DNA from: JBGSUZ01 sp964404895
GTDB lineage: Bacteria > Bacillota > Clostridia > Peptostreptococcales > Acidaminobacteraceae
Length of the DNA: 64,000 bases
Assembly: GCA_964404895.1 (NCBI GenBank)
Contig: CAYOLV010000007.1
Coordinates: forward strand, 97,519 to 161,518
Reading direction: 5' to 3'
Part shown: one piece after another, positions 26,663-35,700 of the stretch
Layout of the letters: every line of letters starts with the position of its first letter
Numbering within the stretch: the first letter of the stretch is position 1
The notes under the pieces: model-generated
Databases searched by the model: none
Told to the model about the DNA's origin: nothing
What the model saw: only the letters and a program-made list of their open reading frames with translations
Program-made: the position numbers and the translations under genes

Positions 26663-26703
26663 AAACGGCCAACCTTGAATTAAAAAGGTTGGTCGTTTTT
26701 CTT
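26663..26703 (+). terminator. Intrinsic terminator after nucleotidase gene
   Basis: Stem aaacggccaacctt / aaggttggtcgttt with an 8-base loop and trailing T residues. Confidence 0.9.
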
Positions 26704-26776
26704 TCAATTCTCAAAGAGAGTCAAATGTGCTATGATATGAATGATAAATTCCTATGTCAGGGAAAAGGAGGAAGCC

Positions 26777-27718
26777 ATGCGCTATAATACCTATTCAAAT
26801 GCCTTAATTCAGCGTTTTGGCGAAAAAGTTTACAAAATACCTGTGAATATGCCTCTCAGCTGCCCCAATAGAGACGGCACCTGCGGTCATGGAGGGTGTA
26901 CCTTCTGCGGTGAAGTGGGTACAGGCTTTGAAAATCTGGACGCTAGCGAAAGCGTTGCAGATCAGTTAATGAAAAATATAGCCTATATAGGTCCTAAATA
27001 TAAAGCACAAAAATTCATAGCCTATTTTAACAATTTTTCGAACACCTACTGTAAGCCTTCAGAGTTAGAAAAGTTTGCAAGAGAGGCGTGTATAGAGGGT
27101 GTAGTGGGCATTTGTGTCTCAACTCGACCTGATTGTGTGTCGGAAGAACATTTGCAGGTCTTAAGTACTCTGGCGGCAGAAAAAAAAGTGGAAATCACTT
27201 TAGAATTAGGACTTCAAACGGTCAATTACCATACCTTGCAAAAGATCAACAGAGGGCATGGTCTTGCTGAATTTGTGGACGCAGTACTTCGAGTAAAGAA
27301 ACATGGGTTTCGAGTCTGTGGCCATCTCATCGGGAACTTGCCTTGGGACGATGACACGGATATGCGAGAAGGCGCTAAGTTATTTTCGGCTCTTGGTGTA
27401 GACGAAGTAAAAATTCACACCCTTTATATTCTCAAAGGGACTGAAATGGCCAGACAATATGAAGATGGTGAATTTGAGATTGGCAGCGTGGAAAACTACG
27501 TCAACCGAGTGGTGGATTTTATCCGTCACAGCTGTCCTGAAATGGTATTCCAAAGGTTCGCAGGACGGGCTCCAGAAGAAGAAACGATATTCTGCAATTG
27601 GGGCATGAGTTGGTGGAAAATTAAGGATATGATAGATCTACAATTGGAATCACAAAATGTATATCAAGGGGACTTATGCCACTATCTGAATGGTTCCGCA
27701 GTGCGAAAGTTTCTGTGA
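26777..27718 (+). CDS. Radical SAM protein, YhcC family (TIGR01212)
   Basis: A 313-residue radical S-adenosylmethionine protein. The N-terminal cluster motif is the family-specific CPNRDGTCGHGGCTFC, followed by the YhcC segments YFNNFSNTYC, TRPDCV and LELGLQTVNYHTLQKINRGH. The reaction is not established. The start is ATG 26777, six bases after AAAGGAGG; a reading from 26741 would include the ribosome site. No obvious partner genes; the small alarmone synthetase gene follows after 80 bases. Confidence 0.9.
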   Translation: MRYNTYSNALIQRFGEKVYKIPVNMPLSCPNRDGTCGHGGCTFCGEVGTGFENLDASESVADQLMKNIAYIGPKYKAQKFIAYFNNFSNTYCKPSELEKFAREACIEGVVGICVSTRPDCVSEEHLQVLSTLAAEKKVEITLELGLQTVNYHTLQKINRGHGLAEFVDAVLRVKKHGFRVCGHLIGNLPWDDDTDMREGAKLFSALGVDEVKIHTLYILKGTEMARQYEDGEFEIGSVENYVNRVVDFIRHSCPEMVFQRFAGRAPEEETIFCNWGMSWWKIKDMIDLQLESQNVYQGDLCHYLNGSAVRKFL

Positions 27719-27800
27719 TAAGTTTGTCAAATTATAGTATAATAAAGTATTAGATCATATCCTATCCCTATATTTTCAGGGATGTGGTAGGAGGGTTAAC

Positions 27801-28622
27801 ATGAAGAGTCAAATCAGAGAATGGAAAATGCTATTGATTCCTTATGAACAAGCGGTTGAAGAGCTCAAAGTCAAATTTAAAGCCATTCGGAAAGAATACA
27901 GAGATATGAATGAGTATTCCCCTATTGAGTTTGTAACCGGGCGTGTCAAAAAGATTTCCAGCATTTTAGAGAAATGTAAACGCAGAGATATTCCAGAAGA
28001 TCAAATAGAAGAAATTATGGAAGATATAGCAGGCATTCGTGTCATGTGTCAATTTATCGACGACATTTATAAGGTGGTTGATTTGATTCGTCAAAGAGAT
28101 GGGAAAGACCTGTTCATCGTTTACGAAAAAGATTATATTTCAGGGCCTAAAGACAGTGGTTATAAAAGCTATCATATTATTATCAAATACCCAGTTCAGA
28201 CCTGCTTTGGGACGAGAGAAATTCTTGCAGAACTTCAAATTCGGACTTTGGCAATGAACTTCTGGTCAACTATAGAGCATTCTCTCAATTATAAATATCA
28301 GGACAATATTCCGCCTGAAATTACGGACAGACTTAGGAAAACTGCAATGGCAGCCAATATGCTGGATCTTGAAATGTGTGAAATTCGCAACGAAATCATC
28401 AAAGCGCAATTGATGTTTGAACAAAAATCTAATATTGTCAGCGACATTACTTCGCTAATTGACAGTATCTCACAATCTAAGCAAGAAGCTTTGGCAATCC
28501 AGTTCCAAGAACGTTTTGACAGCATTTGGGAAGAAGGGACCATCGATGATTTGGAATCCCTATTAAAGGATATCAAACGCAGCATGCCCTCTTATCAAGT
28601 ATTTGAAAAGTTAAACGGGTAG
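27801..28622 (+). CDS. Small alarmone synthetase, RelA/SpoT synthetase domain
   Basis: Transfers pyrophosphate from ATP to GDP or GTP to make (p)ppGpp. It holds only the synthetase domain: GRVKKISSILEK, EDIAGIRVMCQF, the G-loop stretch SGPKDSGYKSYHI and ELQIRTLAMNFWSTIEH. There is no HD hydrolase, TGS or ACT domain. At 273 residues it is longer than RelQ/YjbM (about 210) because of extra helices at both ends. Ribosome site TAGGAGGG seven bases before ATG. The 80-base leader can fold a hairpin with ATCCCT / AGGGAT next to that site (27765-27786). A TATAAT box at 27738-27743 suggests an own promoter. Confidence 0.92.
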   Translation: MKSQIREWKMLLIPYEQAVEELKVKFKAIRKEYRDMNEYSPIEFVTGRVKKISSILEKCKRRDIPEDQIEEIMEDIAGIRVMCQFIDDIYKVVDLIRQRDGKDLFIVYEKDYISGPKDSGYKSYHIIIKYPVQTCFGTREILAELQIRTLAMNFWSTIEHSLNYKYQDNIPPEITDRLRKTAMAANMLDLEMCEIRNEIIKAQLMFEQKSNIVSDITSLIDSISQSKQEALAIQFQERFDSIWEEGTIDDLESLLKDIKRSMPSYQVFEKLNG

Positions 28623-28647
28623 AGACTATATAGAAGTAGGTGATTCA

Positions 28648-29337
28648 ATGGCTGTATACGCCATTTCAGACCTTCATTTGAGCCATTCGTCCGATAAACC
28701 CATGGACGTGTTTGGTGAACAATGGAAGGATTATACAGCAAAAATTGAAGTTAATTGGCGCGAAACGGTGACCGAGGAAGATCTGGTACTCATCGGCGGT
28801 GACATTTCTTGGGCAATGCATTTGGCAGATGCCATGGCTGACCTTAAATGGATTGAAGAATTGCCAGGACATAAATACATGATTAAAGGGAACCACGATT
28901 TCTGGTGGACCTCTCTAAAAAAAATGAATTTAGCTCATCCCCATCTTCGATTTTTATATAACAACTGTTTTATTCATGGAAAAGTGGCTTTGGCAGGCAC
29001 TCGTGGATGGGTTTGTCCCAATTCAAAAGAGTTTACCAGCGAAGACCTAAAAATTTATCAACGAGAATTACTAAGACTGGAAAGCAGTTTGAAGCAAGCT
29101 GCCAAGCAAGACCCTGAACAAATTATTGCTATGATCCACTATCCGCCCATGAACGATAATTTCGAGGATTCTGGATTCACAGAACTGTTTGAGGCTTATG
29201 GCGTTTCAGATGTAATATACGGACATCTTCATTCGACCGAAGGATTTAAGGTAGGCTTTAAAGGCCATCGCAATGGTGTAGAGTACCATTTAACTTCCTG
29301 CGATTATTTAGATTTCAAACTCAAACAAATTTTATAG
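28648..29337 (+). CDS. Metallophosphoesterase (calcineurin-like, COG1768)
   Basis: A 229-residue binuclear metal phosphoesterase: ISDLHLSHSSD (metal ligands Asp, His), GGDISWAM, GNHDFWW, MIHYPP and GHLHS are the five ordered motifs. No signal peptide, so cytosolic. Twenty-five bases after the alarmone synthetase gene and probably in one operon with it. The closest family (YmdB-unlike, COG1768) is annotated only as a predicted phosphohydrolase; substrate unknown. A relation to nucleotide turnover is possible but not shown. Confidence 0.9.
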   Translation: MAVYAISDLHLSHSSDKPMDVFGEQWKDYTAKIEVNWRETVTEEDLVLIGGDISWAMHLADAMADLKWIEELPGHKYMIKGNHDFWWTSLKKMNLAHPHLRFLYNNCFIHGKVALAGTRGWVCPNSKEFTSEDLKIYQRELLRLESSLKQAAKQDPEQIIAMIHYPPMNDNFEDSGFTELFEAYGVSDVIYGHLHSTEGFKVGFKGHRNGVEYHLTSCDYLDFKLKQIL

Positions 29338-29389
29338 TGAGAACAGAGCCAGACGGGAAGTCCTATGGCGTAACGGTAAGGAGCATATT

Positions 29390-29929
29390 TTGAAAGCGAT
29401 AGACATGGAAGCATTTTACAAAAATAGAGACCAACTCATTGACGCATTAGAAGTTGGGGAAATTGATAAGACTGCCTATTTCGAGGGGAGTCTCGCGTAT
29501 TTAAAAGCCATTGGTTTTAAACCTGGTAGAATTGAGCAGCAAGACTTTGATCATGCTGTCGTTCATTACCAGTACTATAACCTGATGGCTAAATTTCATT
29601 TTATGGAAGAAGAACTAAAAGTCTTCAATCAGCCTAAAGCAGCACAAAAACACCATGATATGGGGCATGATTTTTACATCAAAAAAGACCAAACGACTAT
29701 GCGGCTTTTAGAACTTTGTGATTATAAGGGCATCGAAGCCTACTATATTCAAATGCAGTCTAAGGCATTGGAAGGGCATTTGTTTGAGGTCGTTTTCTTG
29801 GATGAGTCTCGCATTGTGCTTCATTCTAAAGACAAACGCATTTTATACAGATTAATTTCAGCAGGTGTCTTCGATGATCAAATTCAAGAATCAAAAATTC
29901 ATGAATATGTGAACACACGCTATAAATAG
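29390..29929 (+). CDS. Hypothetical helical protein, TTG start
   Basis: A 179-residue protein that I cannot assign to a characterised family. It is rich in helices and charged residues (DALEVGEIDKTAYFEGSLAY, then KAAQKHHDMGHDFYIKKDQ), with no membrane segment or cysteine motif. The start is TTG 29390: AAGGAG at 29378-29383 lies six bases upstream, while the first ATG at 29405 is too far. It belongs to the run of co-directional housekeeping genes from the alarmone synthetase to rlmD. Coding is supported by length, ribosome site and codon pattern. Confidence 0.75.
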   Translation: MKAIDMEAFYKNRDQLIDALEVGEIDKTAYFEGSLAYLKAIGFKPGRIEQQDFDHAVVHYQYYNLMAKFHFMEEELKVFNQPKAAQKHHDMGHDFYIKKDQTTMRLLELCDYKGIEAYYIQMQSKALEGHLFEVVFLDESRIVLHSKDKRILYRLISAGVFDDQIQESKIHEYVNTRYK

Positions 29930-30007
29930 GGTAAATATGACATAATCAAGGATGTCTGTTTTTAAGCAGGCGTATACATCGTTCATTTATTGAAGGAGGT
30001 CAAGATT

Positions 30008-30433
30008 ATGACAATGCCCTTATTTAACAAAGGTGAATCGTTTACAGTACAAAGGATGGTAGAAAAAAAAGATACAGGTGCACATATTGGTTCAGGGAAA
30101 CTGGATCAACTATTGGCATCTCCAATGCTATTGGACATGATGATTGATGCGTGCGCAAGACTTATTGATAAAAGGCTACCCGAGGAAATGGTTTCTGTGG
30201 GCGTGAGTTACCAAATTCAACACGTTCAACCTACCCTAGTTGGAGAAATGCTCACCTGTAAAGTGTCCCTCATAGAACATAGAGAAAATAAACTAAAATT
30301 CAGTATGGAAGCTTATGATGAAACCGGTCTTGTTGGGACAGGCTCATGTGAGCGGTATATTGTCAATCAAGAGGCTTTAATTCAAAAAGCTAGAAAGCGG
30401 ATTGAGACAATGCGCTTAGGTGTTAACGTATAA
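30008..30433 (+). CDS. Hotdog-fold thioesterase-like protein (FlK-like)
   Basis: A 141-residue hotdog protein like the fluoroacetyl-CoA thioesterase family and other small CoA-ester hydrolases. Visible are SPMLLDMMIDACARLID (the long central helix), SVGVSYQIQHVQPTLVGEML and KLKFSMEAYDETGLVGTGSCERYIV, in the order of the fold. The start is ATG 30008, seven bases after AAGGAGGT. It is followed by rlmD after 15 bases, so it is likely in one transcript. Substrate is unknown; catalytic residues of the FlK type cannot be confirmed by eye. Confidence 0.8.
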   Translation: MTMPLFNKGESFTVQRMVEKKDTGAHIGSGKLDQLLASPMLLDMMIDACARLIDKRLPEEMVSVGVSYQIQHVQPTLVGEMLTCKVSLIEHRENKLKFSMEAYDETGLVGTGSCERYIVNQEALIQKARKRIETMRLGVNV

Positions 30434-30448
30434 AGTTTGGAGGCAACA

Positions 30449-31822
30449 ATGAAAAAAGGCAGTGAGATCGTCGTAAAAATTGAGGCGATGGATTTTCCCA
30501 ATATTGGGATTGGCCATGTAGAAGGTAAACCCGTCTATATGAAAAACGCTTTACCAGAACAAGTGGTTCGGGCTCGTGTTTCTAAGACGAGAGGGACTTA
30601 TGCAGAGGCAAAAATTATCGGCATAGAAGAGCCAGCGCCTTACGAGACAGAATCGGCTTGTATTCATTTCGGTGTATGTGGGGGTTGTTCTCTTCAAACC
30701 TTGCCCTACCCTGAACAATTGAAAATGAAATCTGAAATGATAGGCAAACTCATTGCAGAGGCGACTGATAACACTTGTGAGTATGGGGGCGTGATCCCTA
30801 GTCCCAAGCCTTTTTTCTACCGCAATAAGATGGAATTCACCTTTGGAGATTTAACCAAGGGTGGGCCAACAGAGCTAGGTATGCATAAAAAGGGTTATTT
30901 TAACTCAGTGGTGACGGTGGATCAATGTCAAATTTGTGACGGAGATTTTACCAAGATTCTGTCTGAAACTTTAGCATTTTTTAAAAATTTGGAAATTCCC
31001 CACTATAATAAATTTCAACATACGGGTAACCTCCGTCACTTAATGGTGAGAAAAGGAGAGCGTACAGGAGAAATTTTAGTGGCGCTGTCGGCAAAGTCTG
31101 GTCATGAACTGCCTCTTGAAGCCTTTAAAGAGATGCTTCTCGGCTTGGGTTTAGAGGGTAAGATTGTCGGTATTCTCCACGTTAAAAATGAAGAAATGTC
31201 AGACGCCTTCCAAGGACCTTATGACGTTTTGTACGGTAGAGACCACTATTTTGATGAAATTTTGGGACTTAAATTTAAAGTGAGTCTTTATTCCTTCTTC
31301 CAGACGAATACCCAAGGGGCAGAAGTGCTTTATTCAAAAGCCGTTGAGTACTTAGGCAGTATTGAAGGGAAGACTATATTCGATTTATACAGTGGTACGG
31401 GTACCATCGGTCAGATTCTTTCTCAGAAAGCTGCGAAAGTGGTAGGCATTGAGATTGTAGAAGACGCCGTTGCCATGGCAAAAGAAAATGCTGCGCTGAA
31501 CGGTCTCACCAACTGCGAATTTATTGCGGGAGACGTTTTTGTCAAAATTGACGAGTTGAAGGATTTGAAACCTGACATGATTGTGGTGGACCCTCCTAGA
31601 AGCGGTATTGTGGCGAAAGCCTTAGACAAAATTATCGCCTTTGGCGTCAACGAAATTGTCTACGTTTCCTGTAACCCAAAGACTTTGGCTGAGAACTTGA
31701 AACAGCTCAGAGCGGCGGGTTATGAAGCGAAGAGGGCGATTGCGGTGGATCAGTTTCCGATGACGTTGCACGTAGAAGCGATAGTTCTGATGACACGTAG
31801 TGGTTCGGGTGATAAAAAGTAG
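30449..31822 (+). CDS. rlmD: 23S rRNA (uracil-5-)-methyltransferase RlmD/RumA-type
   Basis: SAM-dependent C5 methylation of a uridine in 23S rRNA (or a paralogous RlmCD-type role, common in Firmicutes). A TRAM domain covers residues 1-60; the Fe-S cluster cysteines are in CIHFGVCGGC and CQIC; the methyltransferase domain shows FDLYSGTGTIGQIL, VDPPRSG and the catalytic cysteine in YVSCNPKTL. The start is ATG 30449 after GGAGG. The gene reads to a normal C terminus (HVEAIVLMTRSG). Its 3' end is a known insertion site of conjugative elements in Firmicutes, and the mobile element here starts right after it. Confidence 0.93.
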   Translation: MKKGSEIVVKIEAMDFPNIGIGHVEGKPVYMKNALPEQVVRARVSKTRGTYAEAKIIGIEEPAPYETESACIHFGVCGGCSLQTLPYPEQLKMKSEMIGKLIAEATDNTCEYGGVIPSPKPFFYRNKMEFTFGDLTKGGPTELGMHKKGYFNSVVTVDQCQICDGDFTKILSETLAFFKNLEIPHYNKFQHTGNLRHLMVRKGERTGEILVALSAKSGHELPLEAFKEMLLGLGLEGKIVGILHVKNEEMSDAFQGPYDVLYGRDHYFDEILGLKFKVSLYSFFQTNTQGAEVLYSKAVEYLGSIEGKTIFDLYSGTGTIGQILSQKAAKVVGIEIVEDAVAMAKENAALNGLTNCEFIAGDVFVKIDELKDLKPDMIVVDPPRSGIVAKALDKIIAFGVNEIVYVSCNPKTLAENLKQLRAAGYEAKRAIAVDQFPMTLHVEAIVLMTRSGSGDKK

Positions 31823-31860
31823 GGTTTGACCACAACATATAGTGGTTTGGAGCCGATTTT

Positions 31861-31900
31861 GGGGCCAAAAAACAGCAAAAAAATTACGTTTTTTGACCCC
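31861..31900. other. Hairpin at the rlmD/element junction
   Basis: GGGGCCAAAAAAC (31861-31873) pairs with GTTTTTTGACCCC (31888-31900) with one mismatch. It lies 39 bases after the rlmD stop. It could be the rlmD terminator or an arm of the element end; no T-run follows directly, which weakens the terminator reading. Between 31823 and 32014 no gene is seen; a small dyad CCAC/GTGG (31830-31845) lies before the hairpin. Confidence 0.6.
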
Positions 31901-32014
31901 TGAAAAAGGGCTAAAATATAGATGACATTATAAATTCATAGGAAAATGAGTGATTCAGAGACTTCAATAGTTGGAAAAGCAATTTGTCAAAATCTAAGTT
32001 AGAAGGGATAAATC

Positions 32015-32548
32015 ATGGCGAATGATGGTTTTAATGGAATGAAATTACCTGATACTTTTAAACTTGATTTAACTCATACAACAAATTTGACATCAGGTAT
32101 TCAGGCTCAAATGGAAGAAAATAATAGACGAATCCAGAAGGCTGGAGAAGAAGCATATAATAATCGTCAGGGAATGCAAAATAACATTGAGAAGATAGCA
32201 ATGAATACAGCTGAAACAAATCTTCAACTGCAGAAAGTTGTGGAAAATCAAAATGCCTATATTGATGTTTTGAAGGAGCAACTATCCGTACAGAAGCAAC
32301 AAATAGAACTTAATGAACAGCAATTGATTATCCTCAAAAATATCTTTGCATCAGGAGAAGATGGTGTAATTATTGAAAAGGAAATCATGAAGCTTATTCA
32401 GGATCAAATAGATTCAAGTCACCCGCTTTGGGATTATGTTAAAGATAAAGGTGGAGATATTGCAGTAGCAGGTGCCACCGCTGGGGCACCGGTTATATAT
32501 GGTTCGATAAAGTTGTATTTAGCATCAAAAGGAATAATGTTGCCGTAA
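32015..32548 (+). CDS. Coiled-coil protein of unknown function, first gene of the element
   Basis: A 177-residue protein. Residues about 25-110 are strongly heptad-like and Gln/Glu/Asn-rich (QMEENNRRIQKAGEEAY, KEQLSVQKQQIELNEQQL), followed by a helical linker and a C-terminal Gly/Ala-rich hydrophobic stretch (GGDIAVAGATAGAPVIYG) that could insert in a membrane. The ribosome site is AGAAGGGA. I do not recognise a family. Being single, AT-rich and flanked by terminators next to the element edge, it looks like cargo (possibly defence or entry exclusion), which is inference from position only. Confidence 0.7.
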   Translation: MANDGFNGMKLPDTFKLDLTHTTNLTSGIQAQMEENNRRIQKAGEEAYNNRQGMQNNIEKIAMNTAETNLQLQKVVENQNAYIDVLKEQLSVQKQQIELNEQQLIILKNIFASGEDGVIIEKEIMKLIQDQIDSSHPLWDYVKDKGGDIAVAGATAGAPVIYGSIKLYLASKGIMLP

Positions 32549-32587
32549 CAGACATTGAGGGCAATTGAATAAGTGAAAAATTATGAG

Positions 32588-32634
32588 GCAGAGTTTTAGG
32601 TCAACTTTAATGATCTATAAACTCTGCTTTTTTA
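32588..32634 (+). terminator. Terminator after the coiled-coil gene
   Basis: Stem GCAGAGTTT / AAACTCTGC with a 22-base loop and TTTTTTT. A second one follows at 32675. Confidence 0.85.
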
Positions 32635-32674
32635 TTTTTAAATTCGTTCAACAAAATAGAACATGGATTTGAAG

Positions 32675-32704
32675 CCGGGGTCAAATAGCTGACTCCGGTT
32701 TTTT
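32675..32704 (+). terminator. Second intrinsic terminator before the giant surface gene
   Basis: CCGGGGTCA / TGACTCCGG with a 6-base loop followed by TTTTTT. Two terminators in series isolate the surface-protein gene from the left end. Confidence 0.8.
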
Positions 32705-32738
32705 CATATCAAAATTTAAACGAAAGGATGAAAAAATT

Positions 32739-35700
32739 ATGAGACAGAAAGAAAAACGGATTGGTATCATTGCAATCGCCTTCTTGATTCTGCTATGTAG
32801 CGGAATCTATATTGCTTACCGACTTCATCCGGAAAGCTTTATAGGCAAGGACGAAATTATCACACGTGGCGAATACGCTGCAATTCTAGCTAAGGAGATC
32901 TCGCTGGATATCTCAAATTCAGAAAAGGAATCGCCGAGTTTTTCAGACATCGATGGACACTTTGCAGAGAAGTACATTGAGGCATTGGTAGATGCAGGAT
33001 TTATAAATCCTGCAGATTATCCAGACGGCTTTCACCCTGATGATCCAATCACTCGCTCCGAAATTATCAAGCTACTAGTGAAAATTAAAGGTTTGGATGA
33101 TGAAGCTGAGAACACAAAAGGACACAGTGGTTATAATGATCAATCGGACATCAAAGATGATGACAAAGGCTATGTAATCATTGGTCGTGAGAATGGAATC
33201 ATTGGTGATGAAGATGATGATAAAATCAGACCGTATGATCCGGCGACTAAAGGTGAAGCTGACAAAATGAATGAGAGCATTAACCCAAAGCCACCACAAG
33301 AAAAGCCTACAAAACCTTCTCAAACAGCCGATACGACAAAACCGGTTGTAACACCTGAACCTAGCACGCCGACAGAGCCTGTAGATCCCACAGACCCAAC
33401 CACAACGACAGAAGAGAACGTGCCACCTATTACACCAGCTCCGGATTATAGTGGTGGAAGTTCACATGATAATTCGGATAGAGATTCTTATAATCCAACA
33501 GCAGAGGTTAAATTTGAATTACCCCAGGTAGTCCACACAGACAATGAAATTGAAGTGATGCCCGTGTGGAAATACATGAATGATTTCACTTGGACGTTGA
33601 CTAAAACCGATGTCGATGGTTCTGAAAAGGCTATTGAAATGAAAGATGCTGTCTCAGGTACACTTGGACTTGAAGGTGGCACTATTAGGTTTAAGGAACA
33701 CGGTCAATATACTTTAACAGCCACCGCTAAGAATACCAGAGGAAAAGAAACGGTTCTATCAAAGCAAATCAAAGTATATCCAGTTATCAATATGAGCTTT
33801 GAATTGCCGGAAACAACACACACTGACAAATCAACAGCGATCACATACTCTTTGGAAAATCTTTACGGGAACACTATAGAGTGGTCGGCAACGAAAGACG
33901 GAGAGACTACTAATCTAGCGGAAATCCTTGAAGGCAATCTAAACAATGAGGGCGGAACTTTTGTCTTTAAGAACAGTGGGGAGTATGCCTTAACTGCATC
34001 AATTAAAGATGAAACTGGACGTGTCTTTTCGCATACGGAATCTACAAAAGTATACCCTGTTGCAGGGATTTCATTTGATATTCCGTCAGCGTCTCATACA
34101 GACAAGGAAATTCATCTAACAACGGTCCTAAAAAATGCGAATAACCTAAATGTTGAATGGATCCTACAGAAAAATGGTGAAATAGCTGAACTTTCAAAAG
34201 ATGTTGAAGGCAAGCTATCAAATGAAGGTGGGAGCATTCGCTTCAAAGACAAGGGAGTCTATTTGCTCACTGGAAAATTAGTCGATGAAACGGGTAGAAT
34301 GTTTGAATCTTCAAAGACAATAACAATCTACCCCGTTGGTTCAGTTGGGTTTTATGCACCTGAAATCACGCATACAGATAAGACCGTCCATGTAGAAACT
34401 AGGTTTGAACACCTTGGAGACGCATCAATTGAGTGGTCACTATTAAAAGATGGTGAAATAGTTGCAATTGAAAATGCGATTCAAGGTAATCTTTCTGACG
34501 AAGGTGGTTTTGTTCGCTTTGTAAATGATGGTGAGTATATTCTTAAAGCATCCTTTGCTGATAAAGCAGGGAGAAGTTACAGCTACTCAGCTCCAGTAAA
34601 AGTGTATCATGTTCCGAGTATTACTTACTCTTTGCCTGACACTGCTCACACAGATACATTAGTCCAAGTGGTCACTGAATCATCTGAAATGGATGGACTT
34701 AATGTTGAGTGGTTACTAGAGAATGGATTTGGATTTCAAGATTTTGAAACATATGTTGATGGAACGCTCGATAATAGTGGCGGTTCAATAAAATTCAAGC
34801 ATGCTGGCACTTATGAATTGATTGCTCGCATTACTGATGAAACTGGGCGAGTATTCCTATTTGAAAAGAGTGGAAAGATTGAGGTTCTGCCAGTCCTGAA
34901 CATTTCATTTGAACTTCCAGAAAAGACACATCTCGACCGAACTCTTGATATTAGAACAAGAGGCAATAACAATGTACTACCGGTGACGTGGTCAATTATG
35001 AAGAACGGAGAGTCAGTAGAAATATCTGATGTTATCCAAGGAGAACTCAATGCCTATGGCGGACAAATTAATTTTAAAGAAACTGGCGAGTATACGCTGA
35101 CGTCATCGATGACAGATGCTCTCGGAAGAGTATTCACTTTTACAGCATCAACGACAGTATATCCAGTTCCAGAAATTTCACTTGATGTGCCAAAGATTTG
35201 GTACGTGGGTGAGGAAGGGACAATCAATGCTGCTGGTACTTATGTGAATGACCTCACTACGCAGTGGACCATCATAAAAGATGACGGGGGCTCTGAGCCA
35301 TATTCCAAATTTGCAACGGGTGAGTTGAGCAAACAAGGTGGTAGCCTGGTCTTCTCTTCGAAGGGTCAATATGAATTAATATTAACCATGACAGATCCTA
35401 CAGGTAGAAACTATGTAAAAAGTGGCATATTTACTGTTTACCCGGTTCCGAACATGGGCATTTCACTCACTCCGTTAACTTATAGTGGAGACAGCATTAC
35501 AGCAATCGCATCAGGTTCAGAACTTGATGAAATGAATATTGAGTGGCTAATGTCTATCGATGGAGCGGAAGAAAAGCCTTATACAGAATGCGCTACAGGT
35601 TCACTTGGGGCAAATGGTGGATATTTTAGAATGAACACAGAGAAAACAATCGAAGTTAAGCTGATCGCAAAGGCTACAGATGTAAACGGCAGAGAATTTA

